A DNA stretch of 64,000 nucleotides from Hymenopus coronatus (GCA_030762935.1 CM060883.1:30870501-30934500); one strand, 5' to 3'. Positions 21,803-32,106 are shown, counted from the first letter of the stretch. Translations and numbers: made by a program. The notes: generated by a model from the letters alone, not told the origin.

Positions 21803-22103
21803 GGTTGCCTTCCGTGGTGTAATGATTACCATGCTGACTTCATACACCCAAGGTCGCGGGTTCAAATCCGGCGGAGAAATATGGATTTTTTCGGGTGTAA
21901 AAATCCTTAGCATGGCTTCCTTAGGAAGGGAAGTAACGCTGTGGGTTCCGTGTTATAGATTTACGGCACGTAAGAGAACCTCAAGCCTGATAGAGAGGCC
22001 TCAGAGCAAAATAAAGCAGTCTTTCACGCCCAGTATAGAATGGGACGTGAGAACCACAGCACTTAAAGAGCGTCCATAAATTAAAAAAGAAAAGAAAAGA
22101 ATA
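21803..22103 (+). mobile_element. SINE-D copy 1, complete, with 10-bp target duplication
   Basis: Head TTGCCTTCCGTGGTGTAATG, B box GGGTTCAAATCC, body TTTTTTCGGGTGTAAAAATC, ATAGATTTACGGCACGTAAG and GAACCACAGCACTTAAAGAG, and tail (AAAAG)n. GGAGACGTAG flanks it exactly at 21793-21802 and 22104-22113. Confidence 0.9.
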
Positions 22104-22302
22104 GGAGACGTAGTAGATGAAACAGAAGACCGAATCGTTCCAGAATGCTTGGCCACCAAGATCACCATATTTGAACCCGTGTGATTTCTGGCTGTGGGGT
22201 TACCTGAAGGACAGGGTTTATCAATGGAACACGAACACACGTTGGAGGTTGAAGATGAGCATAGCGAGGAAGAGCAGTAGTGCGGTTCCAGACGTTTATC
22301 TC
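22104..22302 (+). pseudogene. mariner-like transposase C-terminal fragment
   Basis: The frame reads AWPPRSPYLNPCDFWLWGYL followed by KDRVY, the DDE-transposase C-terminal motif of the Tc1/mariner relatives that also carry a DUF4817-type N-terminal helix-turn-helix. The usual Asp of SPDL is Tyr here. The Asp of NPCD, which aligns with the last catalytic position, is kept. The rest is frameshifted (..LKMSIAR..). The right side is cut at 22303 by the hAT element. A fuller relative is at 35703-37126. Confidence 0.75.
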
Positions 22303-22442
22303 TAGAGATCGGATTATATACATTTACACGTTGCATATGCTTTTGCATATTTTAACCAAAAATTGGTGATGATGCATATTCAGGGCTATATTTACAATAC
22401 TTTAGAAATTTAACAGGGCGGGGCACAAGCTTGTTCTCGTGT

Positions 22443-22793
22443 TGATGCGTTGACTGAGTCTATTCAGGTAATGAATAAAAGCCTAGTGAACTGCTCCTTG
22501 CCGGAGATGTTCTCGAGGAAACTTAAAAGTTTACAAACATTTTTAACTATAACCCAGGCTTTGAACCTTTGTGTCAAATGTATAGCTTTATTAATTGGAC
22601 GGGTGGACTTTTACCAGAAATAATACGTGCCAATATAGCATCCAAATTCAAATGCTGTCCAGAGCTCTTAGTTGATGTAGAACGGAACTTTTCTGCTTAT
22701 AAAAATGGTCTGAGCGATTGACGACACATTTTTACTACTGAACATTTGGAAAAGTGCCTGATCGTTCCTGTTTTCCATAGTAACAAAATGTAA
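22443..22793 (+). pseudogene. hAT transposase C-terminus (dimerisation region), broken
   Basis: One frame reads NPGFEPLCQMYSFINWTGG, then LPEIIRANIASKFKCC and LLVDVERNFSAYKNGLSD, then a TGA at 22719, then RHIFTTEHLEKCLIVPVF to a TAA at 22791. The VERxFSxYKxxLSDRR pattern with a following helix is the hAT C-terminal dimerisation motif. Upstream, DALTESIQ..SRKLKSLQ is in another frame, so there is at least one frameshift plus the stop. BED and catalytic parts are missing. Confidence 0.75.
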
Positions 22794-22835
22794 ATGAATT
22801 TGTTAACGATATTTTTTTCTGTTGAAGTAAATAAT

Positions 22836-23539
22836 AAAAATCTGATGTGTCCCATTCACATCACTTTCTCTATATCCCTACAACAAATTATTCTTAAAAA
22901 GCTTATACTTCTATTTACTTTATGCTAAGCAGAAAAAATTAGCAGAAATAGTCTTATTACTTGCTTCCTTGCAAGTAGAAGTGAAATAAGGGACTACCAT
23001 AGGTTAAAGTGTCCATGAAGTTCCTTTGTTTATGTGGATAGGAGTTGACAAGTTCCTGTATGAGAAAAGTATACGTTTTTCATAGCAGAAACCAAAAATA
23101 AGGAATGTCTCAAAAACGACGAACTCCACGAAAAAAATGCATATAACATAAATTGTGTGTTTTAGGGTGCTCTACATTTTTTGTAGAGTAAGTTTTTGTC
23201 CATCTCTTACGGTTTAGCAGTTATTCAAAATTCAGTAAAATTCAACCACAATAAACTACTCTTCAGAGGCTATTCCCAGAAAATTCAAGATATACATTTT
23301 ATTTGTCAGGTAAATATCTTTGGTATACAACATTTTAATCAAAATCGTTAGAGCCATTTTTGAGAAAATCAACATTTTCGAAAAAAGTTCCATGTAAAGG
23401 GTAGTTGGTGCTGGGGCGATTTTTCTCAAATTCTTTGTGTCGCATTCCTGGAAGATACTAAACTTAAATACCAAGTTTGGTATTTTACCGACTTTTCGTT
23501 TTTGAGTTATCGTGTTCACAGACACACGGACACACCCAC

Positions 23540-23582
<43 letters not shown>

Positions 23583-23705
23583 CCTTTTTGTGAAAATGCT
23601 TTTTTTGGTTACAGGGGACCCTAAAACATATATTTCCGTTGAAATCTCGGTATCGAATTTTTTGGTGGAGACTATGTACATAGAGAGTATAGAGAAAGTA
23701 AAAAC
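22836..23705 (+). mobile_element. HER copy 17, near full length, inside hAT
   Basis: AAAAATCTGATGTGTCCCATTC to GTATAGAGAAAGTAAAAA, with a long CA run. It lies between the hAT stop codon and the hAT right end, so HER moved after the hAT insertion. Confidence 0.9.
23543..23580 (+). repeat. (CA)n microsatellite in HER copy 17
   Basis: CA run at the standard HER position. Confidence 0.9.
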
Positions 23706-23834
23706 TGCCGATTGTATATTATTTTTGAAATAATATAAATATATATAAAACTACTTTGGATTGTATATGATGCGTATTTTGACACTTTTCTTGCATATTT
23801 CTAGCTTTTTATGTTGCATATAATCCGGTCTCTA

Positions 23835-24654
23835 GTTATTACAATGTCCAAAGTTTATAAACTGGAACCTAAACATGGCATGAAATTAACACTTGCTACC
23901 CTTTAATGTGAAAATTAAAAAGTGTTTCTTTTAATTATATATTCGTAATTTCTCTTCCACATCTAGTTACAATTGTTTCCACAAAGTTACATTGTCGTAT
24001 AATCACCCTGTTAAGTAGTGAAAGTTTAATTATGGCCATCCTGTAGATAAACTAAAAGTATACTATCAAAGTAAAATATAATTTTGACGCATGATCAAAG
24101 TAATGATTTATTACCCCTTTTTCCAAAACATCTATCACCTTCGGGCTTCTCACAAGATACTGTTATGCAGTCGAAGTTAACTGACAGCAATTCATGTCGA
24201 AAGTGTTGCTTTTTTTTAGCTTTTCTTACTTGCAAAGTAGATCGCATTGCTTTTAACACGGCCGTCCTTAACGAACTGTAACAGTGAAGGTAGAGCACGG
24301 GCAGCAAAAATAACTGCTGCTTACGTCAGCATAGTTAACCTCGACTTTTGTCTTGAGGCATCGGTGATGAAAAAAAAGAAAGGCTACTGGACAGTTAGAG
24401 CAATCAAATTATCCACACTGCAGCACTTAGTGCCTATACTACAACATAGCATTTCTGTGTCACCGAATGTGATAAAATCTATGATCATATGATGTGAACA
24501 CATTTAAAGCTATTACATGTGTTAAATAATTGATCACATCTTTTATCCATGTTTGAAAAAGATAGCCAACATTTGAAACCATGAGCTGTAATATTCTGTT
24601 TAGAATGTTTGTCATTATATTACATATTTATAAATAATTTAATTATAAAAGCGT
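23835..24654. other. unique sequence; left part may be the distal end of the interrupted mariner-like element
   Basis: GTATAATCACCCTGTTAAG at about 23996-24014 resembles the terminal CACCCTGTAT motif of such elements. Opposed 65-70 codon frames at 24084-24307 show no domain. Confidence 0.25.
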
Positions 24655-24660
24655 TTTATT
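24655..24660 (-). promoter_or_regulatory. possible polyadenylation signal AATAAA
   Basis: About 125 bases downstream of the stop of the MADF-like fragment, on the same strand. Confidence 0.2.
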
Positions 24661-24784
24661 AAATTCACATGCAATAATTTCAGTCAGCCTAACCTAAAAC
24701 TTAAACTTAAAAGGCAATTTCTTAAAGAATGTTAATTCTGCATTCATGAGAATTAATAACAAACACAGCAGTCAAATAGTGGCG

Positions 24785-24897
24785 CTAATTTTCTTCTTCT
24801 AAATATTGGCTTCTTAATGTATTTAATTTATTCCTCACACTATTCGCATCAAACTTCTGTATACCTTCATATGCTTCATTAATGGCTCCTTCTATGT
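24785..24897 (-). CDS. MADF/SANT-like domain fragment (candidate exon or transposon relic)
   Basis: The minus strand reads IEGAINEAYEGIQKFDAN then SVRNKLNTLRSQYLEEEN to TAG at 24785. The pattern of a helix, then V..K...LR.QY and an acidic run, resembles the second half of a MADF (Myb/SANT-like) DNA-binding domain, common in insect regulators and PIF/Harbinger accessory proteins. The upstream part is missing. A TTTGTCACATAG acceptor-like site lies at its start. Function would be DNA binding, if real. Confidence 0.3.
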
Positions 24898-24990
24898 GAC
24901 AAATTTATTTTAATCAAATATACACTGTTTTAAGTGATCATTGTAATTTTACACTGAGATCTATATTTAATTTCTGAAGATAATTATGCC

Positions 24991-25700
24991 TTTTTTTACT
25001 TTCTCTATACGTACTATGTACATAGTGTATAGAGGAGCTATTGTATCGCACCCAAAAATTCAATATCGAGATTTCACCGGAAATATATATTTTAGGACAC
25101 CATGAATACAAAAAAAAGCATTTTTATAAAAATGTCCATGTGTGTGTCTGTGTGTCTGTGGGCAGCATAGCTCAAAAATGAAAAGACCGTTAAATACCAA
25201 ATTTGGTATTTAAGTTTGGTATCTTCCAAGGATGCGACACGAACATTTTCAAGAATCCCCCCACCCCAAAATACCCTTTAAATGGAAAACATCTCGAAAA
25301 TTTTGATTTTCTTAAAAATGGCTCTAACGATTTTGATTAAAATATCGTTTATTTAAGATATTTACTTGACAAATAAAATGTATATCTTGAATTTTCAGGG
25401 AATAGCCTCTGAAGGCTATTCTGGATGAATTTTATGGATTTTTGCATAACTGCTAAACCGTAAGAGATGGACAAAAATTTACCGCACAGAAAATGTAGAG
25501 CACATTAAACCACATAATTTATGTTGCCTCTATACATTTTTTTCGTGCAGTTATTCGTTTTTAAGATATTCCTTGTTTTTAGACTATTTCTGCTAATATT
25601 TTCTCAATTTGCATAAAGTAAATATAAGCGTAAGTTTTTTAACAAGTTATTTGTTGCAGAGATACAGAGAAAGTCATGTGAATGGAACACATCATATTTT
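24991..25700 (-). mobile_element. HER copy 18, shortened in the sense-5' third
   Basis: Palindrome CTCTATACGTACTATGTACA at 25003-25022, end GAACACATCATATTTTTTT. The segment between CCTTGTTTTTAG and ACTATTTCTGC is deleted. Confidence 0.85.
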
Positions 25701-25734
25701 TTTAGCTTCTCTACTACGTATAGTAAGAGAGGAA

Positions 25735-26003
25735 ATATTCTTTTTATTATCATTCTTTTATTTGTACAGCTCCCTTTAACTTCTATGGACATATCGGGGG
25801 GCTTTGACTTGTGAAACAGCTCATATTACGGTAGGTTTAGAACATTAGGTTAGTCTTTTTATTTAATTAAACACACGCCCATTCTATCTCTCATTCATAC
25901 TTCCAGACTCTGTGGGGCATAGGGAATAATTCTGGTTAAATAAAAATTCCCCGCCACCCCCGGGTGAGAAGTCAGCTAGCAGACACTCGACCACGGAAGC
26001 AAG
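25735..26003 (-). mobile_element. SINE-A copy 2, head damaged
   Basis: Body GACATATCGGGGGGCTTTGA and CATTCATACTTCCAGAC match SINE-A. Head ACTCGACCACGGAAGCAAGG keeps the inverse A-box end, but the B-box region is deleted. Confidence 0.8.
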
Positions 26004-26570
26004 GAAACATTGTATTCCATCCAAAAGTGGGATTCCGAGGTTTCACCGGAAATACATGTTTTAAAGTCCCCTGTATCCGAACAACTTTTTTTACTATGTT
26101 GTTCACCACCACATATTTTACGAAAGCTAGGATTAATACCAAACTTGGTATTTAAGATCAATATTTTCTAAAGATACGACAAGAAGATTTTAACCAAAAT
26201 CCCGCGCCCCAAACGCTATAAATGTTTAGAAAATTTTGATTTTCTCAAAAATGGCTGCAACAATGTTGATTAGAATCCTATTTGTTTAAAACTGTCCCAA
26301 AGCAAATACAATGTATATCTTGAATTTTCTAAGAAAGTTTCTGAAGTTCTCTTTTTCAGTCCGGACGAGCTTTATATGCCTAACTGGTAGCGTGTAAGAC
26401 ATAGATAAAATCTTACTACACAACTAAATGTATATCTCATTAAAGCACGCAATACATTTTTATGAACTTATCAATTTCAAAGATATTCCTTGCTATTGGT
26501 TTAAATATTGAAATGCATATCTTCTTTCAGATGGGAGTCGTTATTCGTTTTCTCTGTCTGCTCTTGGTGA
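26004..26570 (-). mobile_element. HER copy 19, diverged
   Basis: Starts in AACATTGTATTCCATCC without the hairpin, contains GAGGTTTCACCGGAAATACA and CAAAAATGGCTGCAACAATG, and fades after AGATGGGAGTCGTTATTCG. Confidence 0.7.
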
Positions 26571-27956
26571 TACGCGATTCAGTATATCAATAGAGACCTG
26601 CTCCTAAAAGACTTGACAATCGCTTAAAGTTTATGTCTATTGTATTGCCACAAAGCCGGTGTATTTACTAGGAAAGATGCAAATGCTTATCTCATTATTA
26701 AATCTTTGCAGCATTTACTCGCATCCAGAATTGTTGTTTTCTTTGCTGATTTACGAACATTCATAAACTCACGTTGATTTCAAACAAACAAATTTAAACG
26801 CTGTTAAACGTGTAATACAGAATTTCAATTTATTAATTAATATTTCACATATTGACTGAGACAAACAGTATGTTTTAAGATACAGATTGGATTATTTCAT
26901 ATTCTTTACTGTGACATTAGAGGAAAATATAAACTTTTCTTTTAATGTTTTAGTTATTAAATATTTTATATTAATGAAATTTATTTATTTTAAAGAAAAA
27001 TTTGTTTGCATTTTTTCTGATCACGGCCAAAATGTTTCGGTAAAGTTGTACCTTTTTTAATAATAATGCTATTTTTTAAATGAGGTGGTAATATCTAAAG
27101 CGCTTTAACATTTTCAACAAGTAATAATGCATTTTGGGAAATCCCCTGCTGAAATATATAGATCGGCCCATCCGAAGTTTCAAGTGCCCAGATATGGATT
27201 GCAAGAACAAACTTTTTAGCTAAGGAAACCAAGAAGCTATTAAGCGAAGCTATTCTGAGACAGTAAAGTGTACAAAGGGTAGTGAATATGTAAGCTTTTT
27301 AGAAATGTTCATTCAATTTTTAAAAATCTGGTAAAGGAGTTTCCCTATGTATTACAAATTGACATGTATGCCTATTGAGTCTACAGGTGGAGGGAGGATT
27401 GGGTGAGACAGTATGAGAGGTGGCCAGAGCCGATGACGGGAGGAACAGCGCAGTAGGATCACCCGATGTTTCCAGATTGCACATATGTACATGACCGTCC
27501 CTTTAATGACCTTCCCTGTCCTCACGGACAGATTAGAACAGAGTATAGACTAGGAAAGTAATAGTTCTTTGATCAAATCATATCTACCACATACACTGCA
27601 TATCTCCTTCTAATTCGCCTAATTCTGGTACTTCAAAGAAAACTATGATAGGAAATGAGGGACATAAAAGTTCCACAGCATTCACTTATCTACTTCGTAA
27701 AACCACAAAAATGCACAATGGTAGATAATTTAATTATTTTCTCACAGAAACCGTGTGTAGGACAGGAGTTGGAAAAGTAGAGTCAGACTGAAAATTTTAA
27801 TGTTTCCTGATAAACCACAAGGTGATCTCAAATTATTTTGAGATGACAAACTCCAATAGCGACTTACAATGTCGTAAGTACTTCAAGATTCATAGTATAG
27901 GCAGCTATTATGGACAATTATGATAATTTAATGTTTTTCCTGTATGTAGAATTGGA
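26571..27956. other. unique AT-rich sequence
   Basis: No gene recognised. A partial SINE-F tail (GTAGAGTCAGACTGAAAATT) at about 27778 sits in an approximately 190-bp direct repeat with 27957 (both preceded by GGAGTTGGA). Confidence 0.35.
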
Positions 27957-28020
27957 GTTGGATAGGTAGAGTGAAACTGAAAAATTCAATGGCATAGCCG
28001 GGATTTGAACCACCGTGCTT
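27957..28020 (-). mobile_element. SINE-F head, left arm of inverted pair
   Basis: GGATAGGTAGAGTGAAACTG, AATTCAATGGCATAGC and GGGATTTGAACCACC are the reverse complement of the SINE-F end at 28100-28158. Confidence 0.65.
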
Positions 28021-28059
28021 ATAGTTTAGTGAAGTTTATTGCTGTACCGGCATGTTGCC

Positions 28060-28158
28060 ATGCTAGCTCAGTGGAAGAGCAACCGGCTAGAGACCGGGAG
28101 ATCCGTGGTTCAAATCCACGCTATGCCATTGCATTTTTCAGTCTAACTCTACCTATCC
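28060..28158 (+). mobile_element. SINE-F copy with tRNA-like cloverleaf, right arm
   Basis: TAGCTCAGTGGAAGAGC (D arm/A box), a CCGG stem with a CTAGAGA loop, and CGTGGTTCAAATCCACG (T arm/B box) form most of a cloverleaf. The acceptor stem has several mismatches (GCCATGC against CTATGCC). It is then followed by ATTGCATTTTTCAGTC as in other SINE-F pieces, so I call it a SINE head, not a tRNA gene. Confidence 0.65.
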
Positions 28159-28415
28159 CACAGTGGTAGATGTTAAAAAAAGGAAATTGTGTTTTATTTA
28201 TAGACGCTCTTTAACAGCTGCAGTTCTCAGCTTCTATTCTATATGAAAGACCGCTTAATTTTGCTCAGAGGCCTCTTTATTAGTCTTCAAGTCCTTTTAC
28301 GTACTGTAAATCTAAGATATGGTACCAATATTTCATTTCTTTTCTGAAGAAAGCCACAATAAGAATATTTACGCGCGAAAAACATCATCGTCCTCCGCGA
28401 ACTTGGGAACCAGAA
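28159..28415 (-). mobile_element. SINE-D copy 2, diverged head
   Basis: Minus-strand body matches AGACGCTCTTTAACAGCTGC, GAAAGACCGCTTAATTTTGC and CAGAGGCCTCT; the B-box region is degraded (GAACTTGGGAACCAG). Confidence 0.7.
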
Positions 28416-28857
28416 GCCAGCATTATTACCCCTACACGCTCCAACTCAAATTAAACCCGGGTTTAATGATTGCGAGCATTAAACGCTACCACTGAGCCTT
28501 CATCTCGGTAATCTTTGCCCTATATGGCAACTTTTATTATCAAGTTTTGGTTACTTTCGCTTGAAACTTTTTGGCCGGGGATCCGCACTGCAAGTCCCAG
28601 CAGTGGCATTGAATTTTTTAAGTCTGGTTCAACTTTCCAACTTGTTGCAAGCTTAATTTCTGCAAAACACTTGTTGCAGTACTATGACTAATCTAATAGT
28701 TCCACTTTCGTTTCGGTCTGTACACTTGCATATTGCAGTATTACAGAAAGCCATTGTTGTTTCTTTACTGCAATCACGTCATTGTAATTTTTGTCACAGT
28801 GTGGAAACATGTCAAATGGCACAAATATAGCCACTAATTAAGATCATGCACCTTCAC
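28416..28857. other. unique spacer
   Basis: GTGGCATTGAATTTTTTAAGTCTG at about 28605 is another short SINE-F tail piece. TTAAACCCGGGTTTAA at 28453 is a perfect 16-bp palindrome. Confidence 0.4.
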
Positions 28858-29712
28858 CTTTTTACTTTCTCTACACGCATTATGTACATAGTGTATAGAG
28901 AAGTATTGCATTCCACTCAAAAATTCGATACCGATATTTCACAGGAAATACGCGTTTTAGGTTCTCCTGTATCCAAAAAAAAAAAGCATTTTTAGAAAAA
29001 GGTCCGTGAGTGTGTCTATGAACACGATAACTCAAAAACGAAAAGCCGGTAAAATACCAAACTTGGTATTTAAGCTTAATATCTTCCAAGGACACGGACA
29101 TTTTGAGAAAAATCCCCGCACCACAAACTGCACTTTACAGGGAAACATTTAGACCATTTTCTAACGATTTTGATTAAAATACAATATAATAAAGCTATTT
29201 ACATGGTAAATAAAATTTATATCTTGAGTTTTCTGGGAATATCCCCTAAATACCTCTTTATTCTGGGTGAATTTTGCTGAATATTGCATAACTGGTAAAC
29301 CGAAAGAGACAGACAAAAACTTACTACACAAAAAAAGTAAATCTAGTTAAAACACAATTTATGTCATGTACGCTTTTTTCGTTGAGTTGGCCATTTTTTA
29401 GATATTCCTTGTTATTTTTTTTTTTCAGATTTAAAATACTTAACTTTTCTCACGCGGAAATCTGTAAACTCCTGGACATGCATAGAAACGCATTTCAACA
29501 CATGGCAACCAGCTCCTATAAGATTTGACTATCGTTTTGGCCTACTGTGTTCCATTATTTTCCTTCTACTTACAAGGAAGCAAGTAGGTAATTAAGACAA
29601 TTTCTGCTATTTCTTTTTCTCGATTATCATAAAGTAGATAGAAGAATAAGCTGTTTAACAATAATTTGTCACAGCGATGCAGAGAAAGTCATGTGAAATG
29701 AACACATCAGAT
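28858..29712 (-). mobile_element. HER copy 20, near full length
   Basis: CTTTTTACTTTCTCTACACGC to GAACACATCAGAT. Directly followed by copy 21. Confidence 0.85.
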
Positions 29713-30170
29713 GTTTACTTTCTCTATTATACGTGCGGGAAATGTTGTATTTCACCCAAAAATTTAATGTCGAGATTTATCATGAAATAGAACATGTTTT
29801 CAGTCCCCAATAGATGTTTAGAAAAAGGTCCGTGTGTATGTGTGTGTGTCTGTGAACAGCAAGTCAAAATTTCGGGAAATACCAAAGTTAATACTTAAGT
29901 TCAGTTATTTTTACGGATAGGATACGAAGATTTACAAGAAAGTTTCCCACCACAAACTTCCCTTCGTATGGAAAATGCTTCGGAAGTTTTTATTATCAAA
30001 AAATTTCGAACAAATTCTATTAAAAGACCATAATGTATGCATCTTGAATTTTCTGGAGTCTTTTCTGATCCGCTTAATTCCGAATTATGTTTGCATAAGC
30101 CATAAGAGAGAGGAAAAAAAATTACTAAATCAAAACTGTAGACTCGTTTAAGCAAACAATTTATGTCACT
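29713..30170 (-). mobile_element. HER copy 21, truncated
   Basis: GTTTACTTTCTCTATTATACG opens it immediately after copy 20; the palindrome is incomplete, and the copy stops at CAATTTATGTCACTTT where copy 22 starts. Confidence 0.75.
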
Positions 30171-30311
30171 TTAGTTTCTCTAGCCCATATGTAGAATGTA
30201 CATAGTGAATAGAGAAGGCATTGTATTCCATCCAAAATGCGATTCTGAGAGTTCACTGGAAATATATGTTTTGAGACCCCTGAGTCCGGAAAAGCATTTT
30301 AGAAAAAGGTC

Positions 30312-30359
<48 letters not shown>

Positions 30360-30749
30360 ACTGTGGACTGCATAGCTCAAAAACGAAAAGCCTGTTAAGT
30401 ACCAAACTTGGTATTTAAGTTCAGTATCTTCCAAGGATACGACTCGAAGATTTCAAGAAAATATCCCCACCACCAAATACCATTTACATGGAATATTTTT
30501 CAAAAATTTTCTCAAAAATGACTCTAACGATTTTGATTAAAATGAAGTATAATAAAGACATTTACATCACAAATAAAATGTATATTTTGAATTTTATGGA
30601 AAGCTTATGAAGAGCTGTTTATTCTGGTTGAGTTTTGCAGAATTTTGCATAACAGTTAAACCGTAGAAGATAGACAAAAACTTACTACACAAAAATGCAT
30701 ATCTCGTTAAAACACATAATTTATGTCATACACGTTGTTCTTTTAAGAG
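30171..30749 (-). mobile_element. HER copy 22, part a
   Basis: TTTCTCTAGCCCATATGTAG (CCCATATG hairpin variant), long GT run, and the body up to GAGTTGACTGTTTTTTT, where a LINE interrupts. It continues at 31461. Confidence 0.85.
30314..30357 (+). repeat. (GT)n microsatellite in HER copy 22
   Basis: About 44 bp of GT, the longest at the HER position in the window. Confidence 0.95.
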
Positions 30750-31388
30750 TTGACTGTTTTTTTAACTGAAACTAGTACAAAATTTCTAGACATTCATTTC
30801 GAACCTGATCTAGGTTGGCGTTCACATATTAACTATATCGCTAACAAAGTATGCAGAGGTATATTTATGTTACGTGTTTTAAAAAATAATGTGTCTTCCA
30901 ATGATTTATTATCAATTTATTATGGACAAATCCGTAGTCATTTGAGTTATGGTATTTTATTTTGGGGGAACCATGCTTTAGCTAAAAAGATACTTTTATT
31001 ACAGAAAAAGGCAATTCGAATTTTATGTGGTGTAGCCCCCAGAACTCATTGTAAACCTTTATTTGTTAAGTTGGGTGTTTTAACTTTGACTTCATTGTTT
31101 GTGTTCCACTGTCTCTTATTTGCTAAGAAAAATAGTCATAAATACAATCTATGTTCCGAAATCCATCTTCATCACACCAGAACTAGTTCCAATATTTACA
31201 TAAATAAATGTAAATATAGTAAGATACAAAATTCCTTTGAAATAATGTCATTAAATCCATTTAACAAACTCAGTAACAGCACTAGAGCTCTCTCCATTGA
31301 ATCTTTTAAGAGGTCAGTGAAGCGCACTTTGATTTTAAATCCATTTTATTGTTTGGATGAAGTTTATAATACTGTCAATTGTTTTTGA
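30750..31388 (+). pseudogene. LINE reverse transcriptase, C-terminal 212 codons, open
   Basis: The frame reads KFLDIHFEPDLGWRSHINYI, then RSHLSYGILFWGNHA, then ILLLQKKAIRILCGVAPRTH and CKPLFVKLGVLTLTSLFVFH. These are the thumb and connection region after the RT palm in Jockey/CR1-type LINEs: FLGI.LD..L.W..HI, then SYGI..WG, then LQKKA.R. The catalytic YADD box and the endonuclease lie upstream and are absent. The remaining frame has no stop, so the insertion is fairly young. TGA ends it at about 31386. Confidence 0.85.
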
Positions 31389-31460
31389 TCTTGCTTGTAT
31401 TTGACGTTGCTACACAATGTATTTTGTTCTGGCAAATAAACTTATCTATTTATCTATTTA
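30750..31460 (+). mobile_element. LINE (Jockey/CR1-like), 5' truncated
   Basis: Only the C-terminal part of the reverse-transcriptase protein, a short 3' UTR and the tail are present. AATAAA at about 31435 is followed by a short TCTATTTA tandem tail ending near 31460. It interrupts HER copy 22, whose sequence resumes at ATTGTTGGTATCAATTTTAA. Severe 5' truncation is usual for LINE retrotransposition. Confidence 0.85.
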
Positions 31461-31757
31461 TTATTCATTATTGTTGGTATCAATTTTAAACTAATTAAAT
31501 TTTCTCAAACGGGCGCATGCAAAGCGAACCAATCTCAATTGTTTCCCAGAGAGACCAGATTTTAAAAGATGTTACAATCACTTTAGCATACTGTATTACC
31601 GTATTTCCCTACTACCTATAGGGCAGCAAGGAATAAGACCAATTCTAATGTTTATCCAGATTAGCGTGACGTAGATAAAATAATAATCTATTGTAAAAAA
31701 GAAAGGTTTGTGGAACAGCTAGTGAAATGTATGTGAATGAAACACATTAGATTTTTG
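31461..31757 (-). mobile_element. HER copy 22, part b
   Basis: Resumes with ATTGTTGGTATCAATTTTAA and TTTTCTCAAACGGG and ends GAAACACATTAGATTTTT. Confidence 0.8.
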
Positions 31758-32065
31758 AGTTTGTAAACTATATTAGAAGTCTTCCTTTTTACTGGTTTGA
31801 ATTTACAAATACTTATACTTTTCTCTATGAGAAGTAGTTATTCATTTCTTCTGTGATCGTGCAAACAGAACACAATTTCAATGCAACCACATAGTGACTC
31901 GCAATTAAAAGATTCCGTTATTACTTTAGCCTGGTTTATTCTACATTCCCCTTTTATCCACAAGGAAATAAGTAATACAATACTTTCTACAAATATTTAT
32001 CTGAATTAACACGAAGAAGTCGTATGAGCCTTTTTATCAACCATTGGTTGAAAAATGGTTAGAGA
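31758..32065 (-). mobile_element. HER fragment, sense-5' half only
   Basis: CTGGTTTGAATTTACAAATACTTATAC and TAGCCTGGTTTATTC match the type-B half. The end is AGAGAAATGTGTGTGAATG. Confidence 0.65.
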
Positions 32066-32106
32066 AATGTGTGTGAATGTCAGCCATATACATACATGCT
32101 GTTTTT

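Larger units (their letters stand above)
22303..23834 (+). mobile_element. hAT element relic with TIRs, containing a HER copy
   Basis: The left end TAGAGATCGGATTATATAC and the inverse of the right end, TAGAGACCGGATTATATGC, match at 17 of 19. Flanking 8-mers TTTATCTC and GTTATTAC agree at 5 of 8, as for an old hAT 8-bp target duplication. Inside are the transposase C-terminus (22443-22793) and HER copy 17. The middle of the transposase is deleted. Confidence 0.65.

Noticed and set aside
22001..22348. A 115-codon minus-strand frame
   Set aside because: It is antisense to SINE-D and the mariner-like fragment.
23256..23681. Recurrent 80-140 codon frames in HER copies (for example 5341-5694, 17338-17727, 23256-23681, 45676-46020), which look like one protein family
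   Set aside because: The frames are open on both strands of the same repeat, contain CA/GT-derived Val-Cys or Thr-His runs, break at different points in each copy and show no domain. They are by-products of one AT-rich repeat.
24084..24307. Opposed 65-70 codon frames
   Set aside because: Overlapping frames on both strands with no recognisable motif; kept only as spacer.
28068..28138. A tRNA gene
   Set aside because: D, anticodon and T arms form, but the acceptor stem has several mismatches and the sequence continues into the repeated SINE-F tail.
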